Positions 41,511-51,325 of a DNA stretch of 64,000 nt are shown here, piece after piece. The stretch is from the NCBI RefSeq assembly GCF_052076145.1, contig NZ_CP197246.1:806001-870000 (forward strand). The letters run 5' to 3'. The notes below the pieces were generated by a model. It searched no databases. It was not told the DNA's origin and saw nothing but the letters and a program-made list of their open reading frames with translations. Every line of letters starts with the position of its first letter. The stretch's first letter is position 1. This DNA is from Kitasatospora sp052076145 (GTDB lineage: Bacteria; Actinomycetota; Actinomycetes; Streptomycetales; Streptomycetaceae). Made by a program: the position numbers and the translations under genes.

Positions 41511-42838
41511 CGGACATCCTCGAACCGGCCTCGGCCACGCCCGAGGCGCTGCGCGAGCGGATCGCCACCGAACTGCTCGCCGCCCGCGCCCGCACCGCCG
41601 CGCTCACCGACTGCGTCGACGACCACGACCTGGCCGCCCAGCACTCCCCGCTGATGTCGCCGCTGGTCTGGGACCTCGCGCACATCGGCAACCAGGAGGA
41701 GCTCTGGCTGCTGCGGAACGTCGGCGGACGCGACCCGATGCACCCCGAGATCGACCCGCTCTACGACGCCTTCGAGCACCCCCGCTCCGAGCGCCCCAGC
41801 CTGCCGCTGCTGCCGCCCGTCGAGGCCCGCGCCTACGCGCACGAGGTACGCGGCCGGGTGCTCGACCTGCTCGCCGGCACCCCGCTGGAGGGCCCCGAAC
41901 CACTCCTCCAGGGCGGCTTCGCCTTCGGCCTGATCGCCCAGCACGAGCAGCAGCACGACGAGACGATGCTCATCACCCACCAGCTCCGGCAGGGCCCGGC
42001 CGCGCTCGTCGCCCCGCCGCCGCCCCCGCACCAGGAGCTGCTCCCCGCCGAAGTGCTCGTCCCTGCAGGCCCGTTCACCATGGGCACCGACACCGAGCCG
42101 TGGGCGCTGGACAACGAACGCCCCGCCCACCTGGTCGACCTCCCCGGGTACTGGCTCGACACCACCCCGGTCAGCAACGGCGCGTACCAGGCGTTCATCG
42201 CCGACGGCGGCTACCGGGAGCCGCGCTGGTGGACGACCGAGGGCTGGGCGCACCGCTGCGCGGCAGGGCTGCGGGCCCCGCTGTTCTGGGTCGAGGACGG
42301 CGGGCAGTGGCTGCGCCGCCGCTTCGGCACGGTCGAGCCCGTGCCCGCCGACGAGCCGGTGCTGCACGTGAGTTGGTACGAGGCCGACGCGTACGCCCGC
42401 TGGGCCGGGCGGCGGCTGCCGACCGAGGCGGAGTGGGAGAAGGCCGCCCGGCACGACCCGGCCTCCGGCCGCTCCCGCCGCTACCCGTGGGGTGACGAGG
42501 CCCCCGGCCCCGAGCTGGCGAACCTGGGCCAGCGGCACCTCCAGCCCGCCCCGGTCGGCAGCTACCCGGCCGGTCAGTCCCCGTACGGCGCAAGGCAGTT
42601 GATGGGTGACGTGTGGGAGTGGACGGCGAGCGACTTCCGCCCCTACCCCGACTTCCGGGCCTGGCCGTACCGGGAGTACTCGGAGGTCTTCTTCGGGCCC
42701 GAGTACAAGGTGCTGCGCGGCGGCTGCTTCGCCGTCGCGCCCGTCGCCTGCCGGGGCACCTTCCGGAACTGGGACTACCCCGTACGGCGGCAGATCTTCG
42801 CCGGGTTCCGCACCGCCCGATCGGCGGACACCGCCTGA
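41507..42838 (+). CDS. egtB: EgtB, iron-dependent sulfoxide synthase
   Basis: A 443-residue protein. The N-terminal DinB-type domain supplies the iron ligands: His in WDLAHIGNQEELWLLR and the HxxxHxE motif in AQHEQQHDETML. The C-terminal FGE-sulfatase-like domain begins VPAGPFTMGTDTEPWALDNE and ends VLRGGCFAV...FRNWDYP. It joins gamma-glutamylcysteine to hercynine with oxygen. Coupled to egtA by ATGA and to egtC by TGATG. Confidence 0.95.
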   Translation: MTDILEPASATPEALRERIATELLAARARTAALTDCVDDHDLAAQHSPLMSPLVWDLAHIGNQEELWLLRNVGGRDPMHPEIDPLYDAFEHPRSERPSLPLLPPVEARAYAHEVRGRVLDLLAGTPLEGPEPLLQGGFAFGLIAQHEQQHDETMLITHQLRQGPAALVAPPPPPHQELLPAEVLVPAGPFTMGTDTEPWALDNERPAHLVDLPGYWLDTTPVSNGAYQAFIADGGYREPRWWTTEGWAHRCAAGLRAPLFWVEDGGQWLRRRFGTVEPVPADEPVLHVSWYEADAYARWAGRRLPTEAEWEKAARHDPASGRSRRYPWGDEAPGPELANLGQRHLQPAPVGSYPAGQSPYGARQLMGDVWEWTASDFRPYPDFRAWPYREYSEVFFGPEYKVLRGGCFAVAPVACRGTFRNWDYPVRRQIFAGFRTARSADTA

Positions 42839-43581
42839 TGTGCCGCCATCTCGCCTACCTGGGTGAGCCGGTGGCCATCCGGGAGCTGGTCGTCGAGCCG
42901 CCGTCGGGGCTCTGGCGGCAGTCCTGGGCGCCCCGGCTCCAGCAATACGGCAGCCTGAACGCCGACGGCTTCGGCGTCGGCTGGTACGCCGAGGGCGACG
43001 AGACCCCCGCGCGCTACCGACGGGCCGGGCCGATCTGGGCGGACGACGGCTTCGCCGACCTGGCCCGGGTGGTGCGCACCCGGGCGCTGCTGGCAGCCGT
43101 CCGCTCCGCGACGGCTGGGTGCGCCGCCGGGGAGGCGGCGGCCGCGCCGTTCGCCGCCGGGCGGTGGCTGTTCAGCCACAACGGCACCCTGCCGGGCTGG
43201 CCCGGCGAACTCGGCAAGCTGGCAGCCGAGTTGCCTGCCCAGGCGCTGCTGGAGCTGGCGGCGCGCAGCGACTCGGCGCTGGTCTGGGCGCTCGTGCTGC
43301 ACCGGCTGCGGGCCGGGGCCACGCTCGGCGAGGCGCTGGCCGACACCTGCCGGGCCGTCGCGCGGCACACCGACGCCCGGCTCAACCTGCTGCTGACCGA
43401 CGGCACTTCGATCGCCGCCACCAGCTGGGGCGACAACCTCTGCTACCGCGTCGACCCCGGCCGGGGCGTGGTCGTCGCCTCCGAACCCTTCGACGACTCC
43501 CCCGGCTGGCACCACCTGCCCGACCGGAGCCTGCTGCTCGCCACCGCCGAGAGCCGGACCGTCCGGCCGCTGAACCCGTGA
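42838..43581 (+). CDS. egtC: EgtC, gamma-glutamyl hercynylcysteine sulfoxide amidohydrolase
   Basis: A 247-residue class II glutamine amidotransferase-type Ntn hydrolase. The nucleophile is the Cys after the initiator Met (MCRHLAYLGEP), followed by the usual LNADGFGVGWY and FSHNGTLPGW. It removes glutamate from the EgtB product. The start codon shares its A with the egtB stop (TGATG). Confidence 0.95.
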   Translation: MCRHLAYLGEPVAIRELVVEPPSGLWRQSWAPRLQQYGSLNADGFGVGWYAEGDETPARYRRAGPIWADDGFADLARVVRTRALLAAVRSATAGCAAGEAAAAPFAAGRWLFSHNGTLPGWPGELGKLAAELPAQALLELAARSDSALVWALVLHRLRAGATLGEALADTCRAVARHTDARLNLLLTDGTSIAATSWGDNLCYRVDPGRGVVVASEPFDDSPGWHHLPDRSLLLATAESRTVRPLNP

Positions 43582-43595
43582 GAGGACGATCCACC

Positions 43596-44570
43596 GTGAC
43601 CGACTACGACCTGACCAGGCTGCTGCCCGCCGACCACTTCAGCCACGCCCTGCGGCACGACGTGCAGCACGGTCTGACCGCGAATCCCAAGTGGCTGCCG
43701 CCCAAGTGGTTCTACGACGCCCGGGGCAGCGAGCTGTTCGAGGAGATCACCCGGCTGCCCGAGTACTACCCCACCCGTGCCGAGCGGGAGATCCTCACCG
43801 ACCGGGCCGGCGAGATCGCCGCCGCCAGTGGGGCCCGGACGCTGGTCGAGCTGGGTTCGGGCTCCTCGGAGAAGACCCGGCTGCTGCTGGACGCGCTCAG
43901 CGCACTCGGCACCCTGAACGAGTACGTGCCGGTGGACGTGAGCGAGAGCGCCCTCGACGGCGCGGGCAAGGCCCTGGTCACCGAGTACCCGGGGCTGACC
44001 GTGCACGCGGTGGTCTCGGACTTCACGCACGGCCTGGGCTTCTCGGCCGCGTCCGGCAGCCCCCGGCTGGTGGCTTTCCTCGGCGGCACGCTGGGCAACC
44101 TGCTGCCGCCGGAGCGGGCCGCCTTCCTGCGCTCGCTGCGGGCGGGGATGGCGCCAGGGGACGCGCTGCTGCTGGGCACCGACCTGGTGAAGGCCCCCGA
44201 GGTGCTGGTGGCGGCGTACGACGACTCGGCGGGCGTGACGGCCGAGTTCAACCAGAACGTGCTGGCGGTGCTCAACCGGGAGCTGGACGCCGACTTCGAC
44301 CTCGCCCAGTTCGAGCACGTCGCGCTCTGGGACGCGGCCGAGGAGTGGATCGAGATGCGGCTGCGCTCCCGGCGGGCGCAGACCGTCAAGGTGCAGGCCC
44401 TGGACCTGGCCGTGCACTTCGACGCGGGCGAGGAGCTGCGGACGGAGATCTCGGCGAAGTTCAGCCGGGCCCGGGTCACCGAGGAGCTGGCGGCGGCCGG
44501 GCTGCGGCTGACCGAGTGGTGGACCGACCGGGCCGGGCGCTTCGGGCTCTCGCTGGCCGTGCCCGCCTGA
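43596..44570 (+). CDS. egtD: EgtD, histidine N-alpha-methyltransferase
   Basis: A 324-residue SAM-dependent enzyme that trimethylates histidine to hercynine. Seen: PKWFYDARGSELFEEITRLP, the SAM loop LVELGSGSSEKTRLLL, VPVDVSESAL, and LGGTLGNLLPPE. GTG start 15 bases after egtC with GAGAGGACG upstream. It completes the core operon; no egtE-type lyase directly follows. Confidence 0.95.
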   Translation: MTDYDLTRLLPADHFSHALRHDVQHGLTANPKWLPPKWFYDARGSELFEEITRLPEYYPTRAEREILTDRAGEIAAASGARTLVELGSGSSEKTRLLLDALSALGTLNEYVPVDVSESALDGAGKALVTEYPGLTVHAVVSDFTHGLGFSAASGSPRLVAFLGGTLGNLLPPERAAFLRSLRAGMAPGDALLLGTDLVKAPEVLVAAYDDSAGVTAEFNQNVLAVLNRELDADFDLAQFEHVALWDAAEEWIEMRLRSRRAQTVKVQALDLAVHFDAGEELRTEISAKFSRARVTEELAAAGLRLTEWWTDRAGRFGLSLAVPA

Positions 44571-44713
44571 CGGCCCACCGCGTGGTCTGCCACTGCGGGG
44601 TGGCCGTTCCGCCCGCACTGTAGCCCCGTTCGGGGTCCGGTGGGGCGGATTCGGTCACTCCGTGCGGCCGGGTGACCACCTCCGGTACTCATGGGTGCGG
44701 GAGGGGTGATCCT

Positions 44714-45907
44714 TTGATCTTCGGTCGGATTCGGAGCGGGCGCACGGCGGTTCAGGCGTGCCCGCACGCGCACCAGCACATACCGGCACCCGCACCGGTG
44801 GTACCGGTGCGGGCGGTGGACGAGCACTCGGCGGTCGGGCAGGCCGTGGCCTTCGTCCGGCAGTTCCACCAGGAGCAGCCGGGCGGGGGCGACGCCGCGC
44901 CACGCGTGCGGCAGGTGCTGGCGGAGATCGAGCGGACGGGGACGTACGAACACACCGCCGCCGAGCTGGCGTTCGGCGCCAGGGTCGCCTGGCGGAACGC
45001 CGCGCGCTGCATCGGCCGGCTGTACTGGCGCAGCCTGGTGGTCCGCGACCTGCGGCACGTGGGCGGGGCCGAGGCGATCGCGGAGGAGTGCTTCGAGCAC
45101 CTGCGGATCGCCACCAACGGCGGCCGGATCAGGCCGGTGATCACCGTCTTCGCCCCGGACCGCCCCGGCATCCCGGCCCCACGGATCGTCAACTCCCAGC
45201 TCGTCCGGTACGCCGGGCACCGGCGGGAGGACGGCGGTGGCTGGGTGGGCGACCCGGCGACGGGCGAACTGACCTCGACGGCACGGGGTCTGGGCTGGAA
45301 GGGCGGCCAGGAGCCGTTCGAGGTGCTGCCGTTGCTCGTCCAGGAGCGGCCGGGCGGGCCGTCGCAGTGGTTCGAGGTGCCGGAGGACGCGAGCCTCGAA
45401 GTGCCGCTCACCCACCCCGAGTTCAGCTGGTTCGCGGAGCTCGGGCTGCGCTGGTACGCGGTGCCCGCGATCAGTGACATGACGCTGGAGATCGGCGGGG
45501 TTCGCTACCCCGCCGCCCCCTTCAACGGGTGGTACATGGGCACCGAGATCGGCGCCCGGAACCTCGCGGACGCCGAGCGCTACGACCAGCTCGGCGAGGT
45601 GGCCCGTCGCCTGGGCCTGGACACCTCCAGCGAGCGGACGCTCTGGCGCGACCGCGCCCTCGTCGAGCTGAACATCGCCGTACTGCACTCCTTCCAGGAG
45701 GCGGGCGTCACGATGGCCGACCACCACACCGAGTCCGAGCGCTTCCTCCGGCACATCGCCCAGGAGACCCGGCTCGGCCGCCCGACCCCCGCCGACTGGA
45801 GCTGGATCGTCCCGCCGGTCTCGGGCGGCCTGACCCCCGTCTACCACCGCTACTACGACCCGGTGGACCCGCAGGCCCGGCCCGCCTTCGTCCCCCGCAC
45901 CCCCTGA
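44714..45907 (+). CDS. nos: Bacterial nitric oxide synthase oxygenase
   Basis: A heme- and pterin-dependent oxygenase that makes NO from arginine, without a fused reductase. The heme-ligand Cys is in VAWRNAARCIGRLYW; the substrate region APFNGWYMGTEIGARNL and the pterin-contact end DWSWIVPPVSGG are intact. Starting at TTG 44714, after GGAGGGG, gives 397 residues; GTG 44672 is an alternative. The N-terminus adds a CPHAHQH motif. It follows egtD by 143 bases in the same direction. It needs a separate reductase in the cell. Confidence 0.93.
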   Translation: MIFGRIRSGRTAVQACPHAHQHIPAPAPVVPVRAVDEHSAVGQAVAFVRQFHQEQPGGGDAAPRVRQVLAEIERTGTYEHTAAELAFGARVAWRNAARCIGRLYWRSLVVRDLRHVGGAEAIAEECFEHLRIATNGGRIRPVITVFAPDRPGIPAPRIVNSQLVRYAGHRREDGGGWVGDPATGELTSTARGLGWKGGQEPFEVLPLLVQERPGGPSQWFEVPEDASLEVPLTHPEFSWFAELGLRWYAVPAISDMTLEIGGVRYPAAPFNGWYMGTEIGARNLADAERYDQLGEVARRLGLDTSSERTLWRDRALVELNIAVLHSFQEAGVTMADHHTESERFLRHIAQETRLGRPTPADWSWIVPPVSGGLTPVYHRYYDPVDPQARPAFVPRTP

Positions 45908-45928
45908 GCGGGCGGGCGGCCCCGGCGT

Positions 45929-46213
45929 TCATGCCGACATGGCGGCCCGCCCGTCACCGAGGTCGTCGAGGTCGTCGGCGCAGGCGGTGGCCAGCTCGTC
46001 CAGGGACAGGCCGAGCGCGTGGGCCAGGGCCGCCACGGTGAAGAAGGCCGGGGTCGGGGCCCGGCCGGTCTCGATCTTGCGGAGGGTCTCGGCGGACACT
46101 CCGGCCGCCGCCGCCACGTCCACCATGCTGCGCTCGCCACGGGCCTGGCGGAGCAGGGCGCCGAAGCGCTCGCCGCGTTGCCGCTCCTGCGGGCTCAAAG
46201 GAACTCTCACCAT
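45929..46213 (-). CDS. XRE-family transcriptional regulator
   Basis: A 94-residue protein that is mostly one Cro/CI-type helix-turn-helix: FGALLRQARGERSMVDVAAA, then GVSAETLRKIETGRAPTP and LAHALGLSLDELA. The ATG at 46213 lies eight bases from a near-perfect palindrome shared with the divergent methionine aminopeptidase gene, so it probably controls itself and that gene. The acidic tail (ADDLDDLGDG) is short. Confidence 0.88.
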   Translation of the reverse strand: MVRVPLSPQERQRGERFGALLRQARGERSMVDVAAAAGVSAETLRKIETGRAPTPAFFTVAALAHALGLSLDELATACADDLDDLGDGRAAMSA

Positions 46214-46220
46214 ACCCGTG

Positions 46221-46242
46221 ATACTAATACCGGTATAAGTAT
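46221..46242. promoter_or_regulatory. 22-base near-perfect palindrome between XRE and map genes
   Basis: Left half ATACTAATACC and right half GGTATAAGTAT are reverse complements except at one position per half. It is centred between divergent starts (46213 and 46305) and is AT-rich in a GC-rich setting, so it likely combines promoter elements with an operator. Confidence 0.75.
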
Positions 46243-46304
46243 TGGGCGACGCCGCCGCAGTGATGTCACGACGGCGGCGTCGCGACACAGGGGAGTCAAG
46301 GCAC

Positions 46305-47072
46305 ATGGTGGAGATCAAGACCGACACGGCGCTCGACGCGATGCGGGAGGCCGGACGCGTCGTGGCCAACGCACTCGCGGCAGTCCGCGAGGCATCGGCC
46401 GTGGGGGTCAGCCTGCGGGAGCTCGACGAAGCCGCCCGCGCAGTCCTGACCGGGGCCGGGGCGAGCTCACCCTTCCTGGGCTACCGGCCCTCCTTCGCCC
46501 CCGTCGCCTTCCCCGCCGTGATCTGTGCCTCCGTCAACGACGCCGTCGTGCACGGCATCCCGGACGACTACCGCCTGCGGGACGGCGACCTCGTCAGCAT
46601 CGACTGCGGGGCCCAGCTCGACGGCTGGACCGGCGACGCCGCGATCAGCTTCACCGTCGGCACCCCGCGCCCCGGCGACCTGGAGCTCATCGCCGCCACC
46701 CAGCAGGCCCTGGAGGCGGGCATCGCCGCCGCCGTCGTCGGCCACCGCATAGGCGACATCTCCCACGCCATCAGCACCGTCGCCCGGGAGCACGGCTGCG
46801 GCATGCCGACCGGCTTCGGCGGCCACGGCATCGGCCGCCAGATGCACGAGGACCCGCACGTCCCCAACCACGGACGGCCCGGCCGTGGCTACCCGCTGCG
46901 CCACGGCCTGGCCCTGGCCATCGAGCCGATGCTGATGGCGGGCGGGCGCAACGACTACGACACCGACGCCGACGGCTGGACCCTGCGCACCACCGACGGC
47001 AGCCGGGCCGCCCACATCGAGCACACCGTCGCCGTCACCGAGGACGGCCCGCGCATCCTCACCCTGCCCTGA
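46305..47072 (+). CDS. map: Type I methionine aminopeptidase
   Basis: A 255-residue peptidase that removes the initiator Met from new proteins. All five metal ligands are present: Asp in SIDCGAQLDGW and TGDAA, His in GHGIGRQMHE, Glu in LAIEPM, and Glu in AHIEHTVAV; the substrate His is in NDAVVHGIP. ATG start after GGGGAG. Streptomycetes carry several map genes; being paired with a private repressor suggests a specialised or inducible copy. Confidence 0.93.
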   Translation: MVEIKTDTALDAMREAGRVVANALAAVREASAVGVSLRELDEAARAVLTGAGASSPFLGYRPSFAPVAFPAVICASVNDAVVHGIPDDYRLRDGDLVSIDCGAQLDGWTGDAAISFTVGTPRPGDLELIAATQQALEAGIAAAVVGHRIGDISHAISTVAREHGCGMPTGFGGHGIGRQMHEDPHVPNHGRPGRGYPLRHGLALAIEPMLMAGGRNDYDTDADGWTLRTTDGSRAAHIEHTVAVTEDGPRILTLP

Positions 47073-47081
47073 GCCGACCGC

Positions 47082-47717
47082 TCAGGGCTGGTTCTGCTGC
47101 GGGTGGCGGAGGTCGAGGCCGTCCAGCAGAGCGGCCAGGCCGGTCTCGAAAGCACCCTCGTCGATGCTGCGGCGGTGCTCGGCGAGGAGGTGGGCCTCGC
47201 CCAGGTGGGGGTAGTCGGCGGCGTAGAGCTGGGCGTCCTCGGGGAAGCCGGCGGCGAAGGAGCCGAGCGCCGAGCCGGTGATGAAGTACCGCATCAGCGC
47301 GCCGATCCGGGTGGCCTGGCCGCGCGGCCAACCGGCCTCGGTGAGGCAGCCGTAGACGGCGTCGGCGAGCCGGAGGGCGTTGGGCCGGCGGCCGGGGCCC
47401 TGGGCCAGGACCGGGACGATGTTGGGGTGGGCGGCCAGGGCGGCGCGGTAGGAGCGAGCCCAGTCGCGCAGGGCGGTGCGCCAGTCGGCGCCGGGGGCGA
47501 ACATCGACAGGTCGACCTCGCCCATCACGCTGTCGACCACGGCGTCGAGGAGTTCGTCCTTGGTGGCGAAGTGGTTGTAGAGCGAGGGGCCGCTGACCGA
47601 GAGCCCGGCGGCCAGCCGGCGGGTGGAGAGCGCGGGCAGGCCCTCGGCGTCGACCAGCGCGAGGGCGGCGCCCACGATGCGGTCGCGGCTCAGCAGCGGG
47701 GTGCGCGGTCGGGCCAC
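47082..47717 (-). CDS. TetR-family regulator
   Basis: A 211-residue regulator; GTG at 47717 with GGAGG upstream. The helix-turn-helix is near the N-terminus (ALSTRRLAAGLSVSGPSLYNHFATKDELLDA, read as overlapping parts), followed by a TetR_C helical ligand domain typical of the TetR/class I tetracycline-like branch. It is divergent from the acyl-CoA dehydrogenase gene, and two palindromes lie between them. A fatty acyl-CoA-type ligand is plausible from context only. Confidence 0.9.
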   Translation of the reverse strand: MARPRTPLLSRDRIVGAALALVDAEGLPALSTRRLAAGLSVSGPSLYNHFATKDELLDAVVDSVMGEVDLSMFAPGADWRTALRDWARSYRAALAAHPNIVPVLAQGPGRRPNALRLADAVYGCLTEAGWPRGQATRIGALMRYFITGSALGSFAAGFPEDAQLYAADYPHLGEAHLLAEHRRSIDEGAFETGLAALLDGLDLRHPQQNQP

Positions 47718-47821
47718 TCTCGCCTCCTCCGTTGATATCGGCCGATCAGCTGACAGCCGCCGGTCAGCATTCTTGCAGGGCCCCCTTCCCACTCCGGTCG
47801 GTGCGGGCTACAGTCGCCGTA

Positions 47822-47840
47822 AAACTGGCAGTGCTAGTTT
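47822..47840. promoter_or_regulatory. 19-base palindromic operator before the acyl-CoA dehydrogenase gene
   Basis: AAACTGGCAGTGCTAGTTT: the two nine-base halves match as reverse complements at eight positions around a central G. It lies 40 bases before the acyl-CoA dehydrogenase start. A shorter perfect palindrome, ATCGGCCGAT (47737-47746), lies near the TetR start. Size and placement fit a TetR operator. Confidence 0.75.
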
Positions 47841-47879
47841 ATCGGCCGGCCGACCCGACAGGACGAGGTGCCCACCGCC

Positions 47880-49043
47880 ATGGACCTTGAGCTCACCGAG
47901 GAGCAGGCCGCCGTACGGCGACTGGCGGCCGACTTCACCGACCGCGAGATCGCGCCGTACGCAGCCGAGTGGGACCGGGCCGAGTCGGTCGACCGCGCGA
48001 TCATCGGCAAGCTGGGCAAGATCGGCTTCCTCGGCCTGACCATCCCCGAGCAGTACGGCGGCAGCGGCGGCGACCACCTCGCGTACTGCCTGGTGCTGGA
48101 GGAGCTCGGCCGGGGCGACTCCTCGGTGCGCGGCATCGTCTCCGTCTCGCTCGGCCTGGTGGCGAAGTCGGTCAACGCGTACGGCACCGAGGAGCAGAAG
48201 CAGCACTGGCTGCCCCGCCTCACCTCCGGCGAGGCGCTCGGCTGCTTCGCCCTCACCGAGCCCGGCACCGGATCGGACGCCGCGAACCTGACCACCCGCG
48301 CCGTGCGGGACGGGGACGGCGACGGCGACGGCGACTGGCTGATCACCGGCTCGAAGATGTTCATCACCAACGGCACCTGGGCCGATGTCGCCCTGGTCTT
48401 CGCCCGCACCGGGCAGCCCGGCCACAAGGGCGTGACGGCCTTCCTGGTGCCGACCGACTCCCCCGGCTTCCAGCGGCGGGAGATCCACGGCAAGCTCGGG
48501 CTGCGCGGCCAGACGACGGCCGAGCTGGTGCTCGACGCCGTCCGGGTGCCGGACAGTGCCCGCCTCGGCGACGAGGGCAAGGGCTTCTCCGTCGCGATGT
48601 CGGCCCTCGCCAAGGGCCGGATGTCGGTCGCGGCCGGGTGCGTCGGCATCGCGCGGGCCTGCCTGGAGGCCGCCGTCGGCTACGCCGGGGAGCGCGAGCA
48701 GTTCGGAAAGCCGATCGCCTCCTACCAGCTGGTGCAGGAGCTGCTCTCGGACATCGCGGTGGACGTCGAGGCCGCCCGGCTGCTGACCTGGAAGGTCGCC
48801 GACCACATCGAGCGCGGCCTGCCGTTCGCCACCGAGTCCTCCGTCGCGAAGCTGTTCGCCAGCGAGGCCGCCGTGCGGGCCGCCAACAACGCGCTCCAGG
48901 TCTTCGGCGGGTACGGCTTCATCGACGAGTACCCCGTCGGCAAGTATCTGCGCGACGCCCGGGTGATGACCCTGTACGAGGGCACCAGCCAGATCCACAA
49001 GCTGCTCATCGGCCGGTCGCTCACCGGCGTCAACGCGTTCTGA
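47880..49043 (+). CDS. Acyl-CoA dehydrogenase
   Basis: A 387-residue FAD enzyme; ATG 47880 is chosen with GAGGTG nine bases before it, and GTG 47868 is an alternative. It has FALTEPGTGSDAANL for flavin binding, MFITNGTWADVALVF, and the catalytic Glu in TLYEGTSQIHKLLIGR. It introduces the alpha-beta double bond in beta-oxidation or branched-chain acyl-CoA breakdown. First gene of a rightward set with thiolase and reductase. Confidence 0.93.
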   Translation: MDLELTEEQAAVRRLAADFTDREIAPYAAEWDRAESVDRAIIGKLGKIGFLGLTIPEQYGGSGGDHLAYCLVLEELGRGDSSVRGIVSVSLGLVAKSVNAYGTEEQKQHWLPRLTSGEALGCFALTEPGTGSDAANLTTRAVRDGDGDGDGDWLITGSKMFITNGTWADVALVFARTGQPGHKGVTAFLVPTDSPGFQRREIHGKLGLRGQTTAELVLDAVRVPDSARLGDEGKGFSVAMSALAKGRMSVAAGCVGIARACLEAAVGYAGEREQFGKPIASYQLVQELLSDIAVDVEAARLLTWKVADHIERGLPFATESSVAKLFASEAAVRAANNALQVFGGYGFIDEYPVGKYLRDARVMTLYEGTSQIHKLLIGRSLTGVNAF

Positions 49044-49093
49044 CGATTTGTCGACACCTATCAGCTGGCCATCATGATGAGGAGCCCGAAGAA

Positions 49094-50281
<1,188 letters not shown>

Positions 50282-50295
50282 GGGAGAACGATCAC

Positions 50296-51063
50296 ATGAC
50301 CCGCTTCACGGGCTTCGAAGGCAAGGTCGCCGTCGTCACCGGCGCCGCGCAGGGCATCGGCGCGGCCACCGCGCTCCGGCTCGCGGAGGAGGGTGCGACG
50401 GTCGCCGTCGTCGACCTCACCGCCGAGCGGGCGCAGGCCACCGCCGACGCGATCACCGCCAAGGGCGGCACGGCCAGGGCGTACGGCTGCGACGTCGCCG
50501 ACTACGACGCCGTGGCGGCCGTTTTCGCCACCGTGGTCGAGGAGTTGGGGGCGCTGCACATCCTGGTCAACAACGCCGGGATCACCCGCGACAACCTCTT
50601 CTTCAAGATGCCGAAGGCGGACTGGGACGCCGTCCTGACGGTCAACCTGACCAGCGCCTACAACTGCAGCCATGTCGCGCAGGGCTACATGGTCAAGCAG
50701 AAGTACGGCAAGATCGTCTCGCTCAGCTCGCGCTCCGCGCTCGGCAACCGGGGCCAGGCCAACTACGCCGCCGCCAAGGCCGGCATCCAGGGCCTCACCG
50801 CGACCCTCGCGATCGAGCTGGGCCCGTACAACATCAACGTCAACGCCGTCGCCCCCGGCTACATCGCCACCTCGATGACCGCCGCCACCGCCGAGCGGGT
50901 CGGCGCCACGCCGGAGGAGCACCAGAGCCAGGTCGCCGACCGCACCCCGCTGCGCCGGGTCGGGCAGCCGGAGGAGGTCGCCTCGGTGGTGGTCTTCCTC
51001 GCCAGCGAGGAGGCCTCGTACGTGAGCGGACAGACTCTGTACGTGAACGGCGGAGCCCGCTGA
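50296..51063 (+). CDS. Short-chain 3-oxoacyl reductase (FabG/PhaB-like)
   Basis: A 255-residue SDR enzyme. The cofactor loop is VVTGAAQGIGAATAL; NNAG is in ILVNNAGITRDNLF; the catalytic Ser/Tyr/Lys are in VSLSSRSALGNRGQANYAAAKAG. The FxGKVAVVTG opening and the MTAATAERVG insertion are like acetoacetyl-CoA or 3-oxoacyl-ACP reductases. It starts 15 bases after the thiolase with GGGAGAACG upstream. Confidence 0.9.
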   Translation: MTRFTGFEGKVAVVTGAAQGIGAATALRLAEEGATVAVVDLTAERAQATADAITAKGGTARAYGCDVADYDAVAAVFATVVEELGALHILVNNAGITRDNLFFKMPKADWDAVLTVNLTSAYNCSHVAQGYMVKQKYGKIVSLSSRSALGNRGQANYAAAKAGIQGLTATLAIELGPYNINVNAVAPGYIATSMTAATAERVGATPEEHQSQVADRTPLRRVGQPEEVASVVVFLASEEASYVSGQTLYVNGGAR

Positions 51064-51155
51064 CAAGCGCCTGCCATGGCGCGTCGGCGTGAGTTCGGGC
51101 ACGGAGTGGGATACGTTTCGGGCACGACCTGACGCCTGACCTGATGCCGCGTCAG

Positions 51156-51199
51156 ATGGCCGTACCAGCACGGGTATTACCTGATGCCGGTACGGCCAT
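51156..51199. repeat. Perfect 11-base inverted repeat upstream of the sedolisin gene
   Basis: ATGGCCGTACC (51156-51166) and GGTACGGCCAT (51189-51199) are perfect reverse complements with a 22-base gap. A third, imperfect copy (GGTACGGGCCATG) lies at about 51216-51228, and CTGATGCC occurs twice nearby. It may be a regulatory site or a weak terminator. Confidence 0.7.
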
Positions 51200-51325
51200 T
51201 ACCTGTTTCAGTAGCCGGTACGGGCCATGCCGACCGACCCCGTTCTGACTATGGAAGGTTGGCGCTCCGGCCGATGGGATGACGGGGCCGATCGCACGAT
51301 CGGTTCAGCCCTCCGAAGGAGTTCC

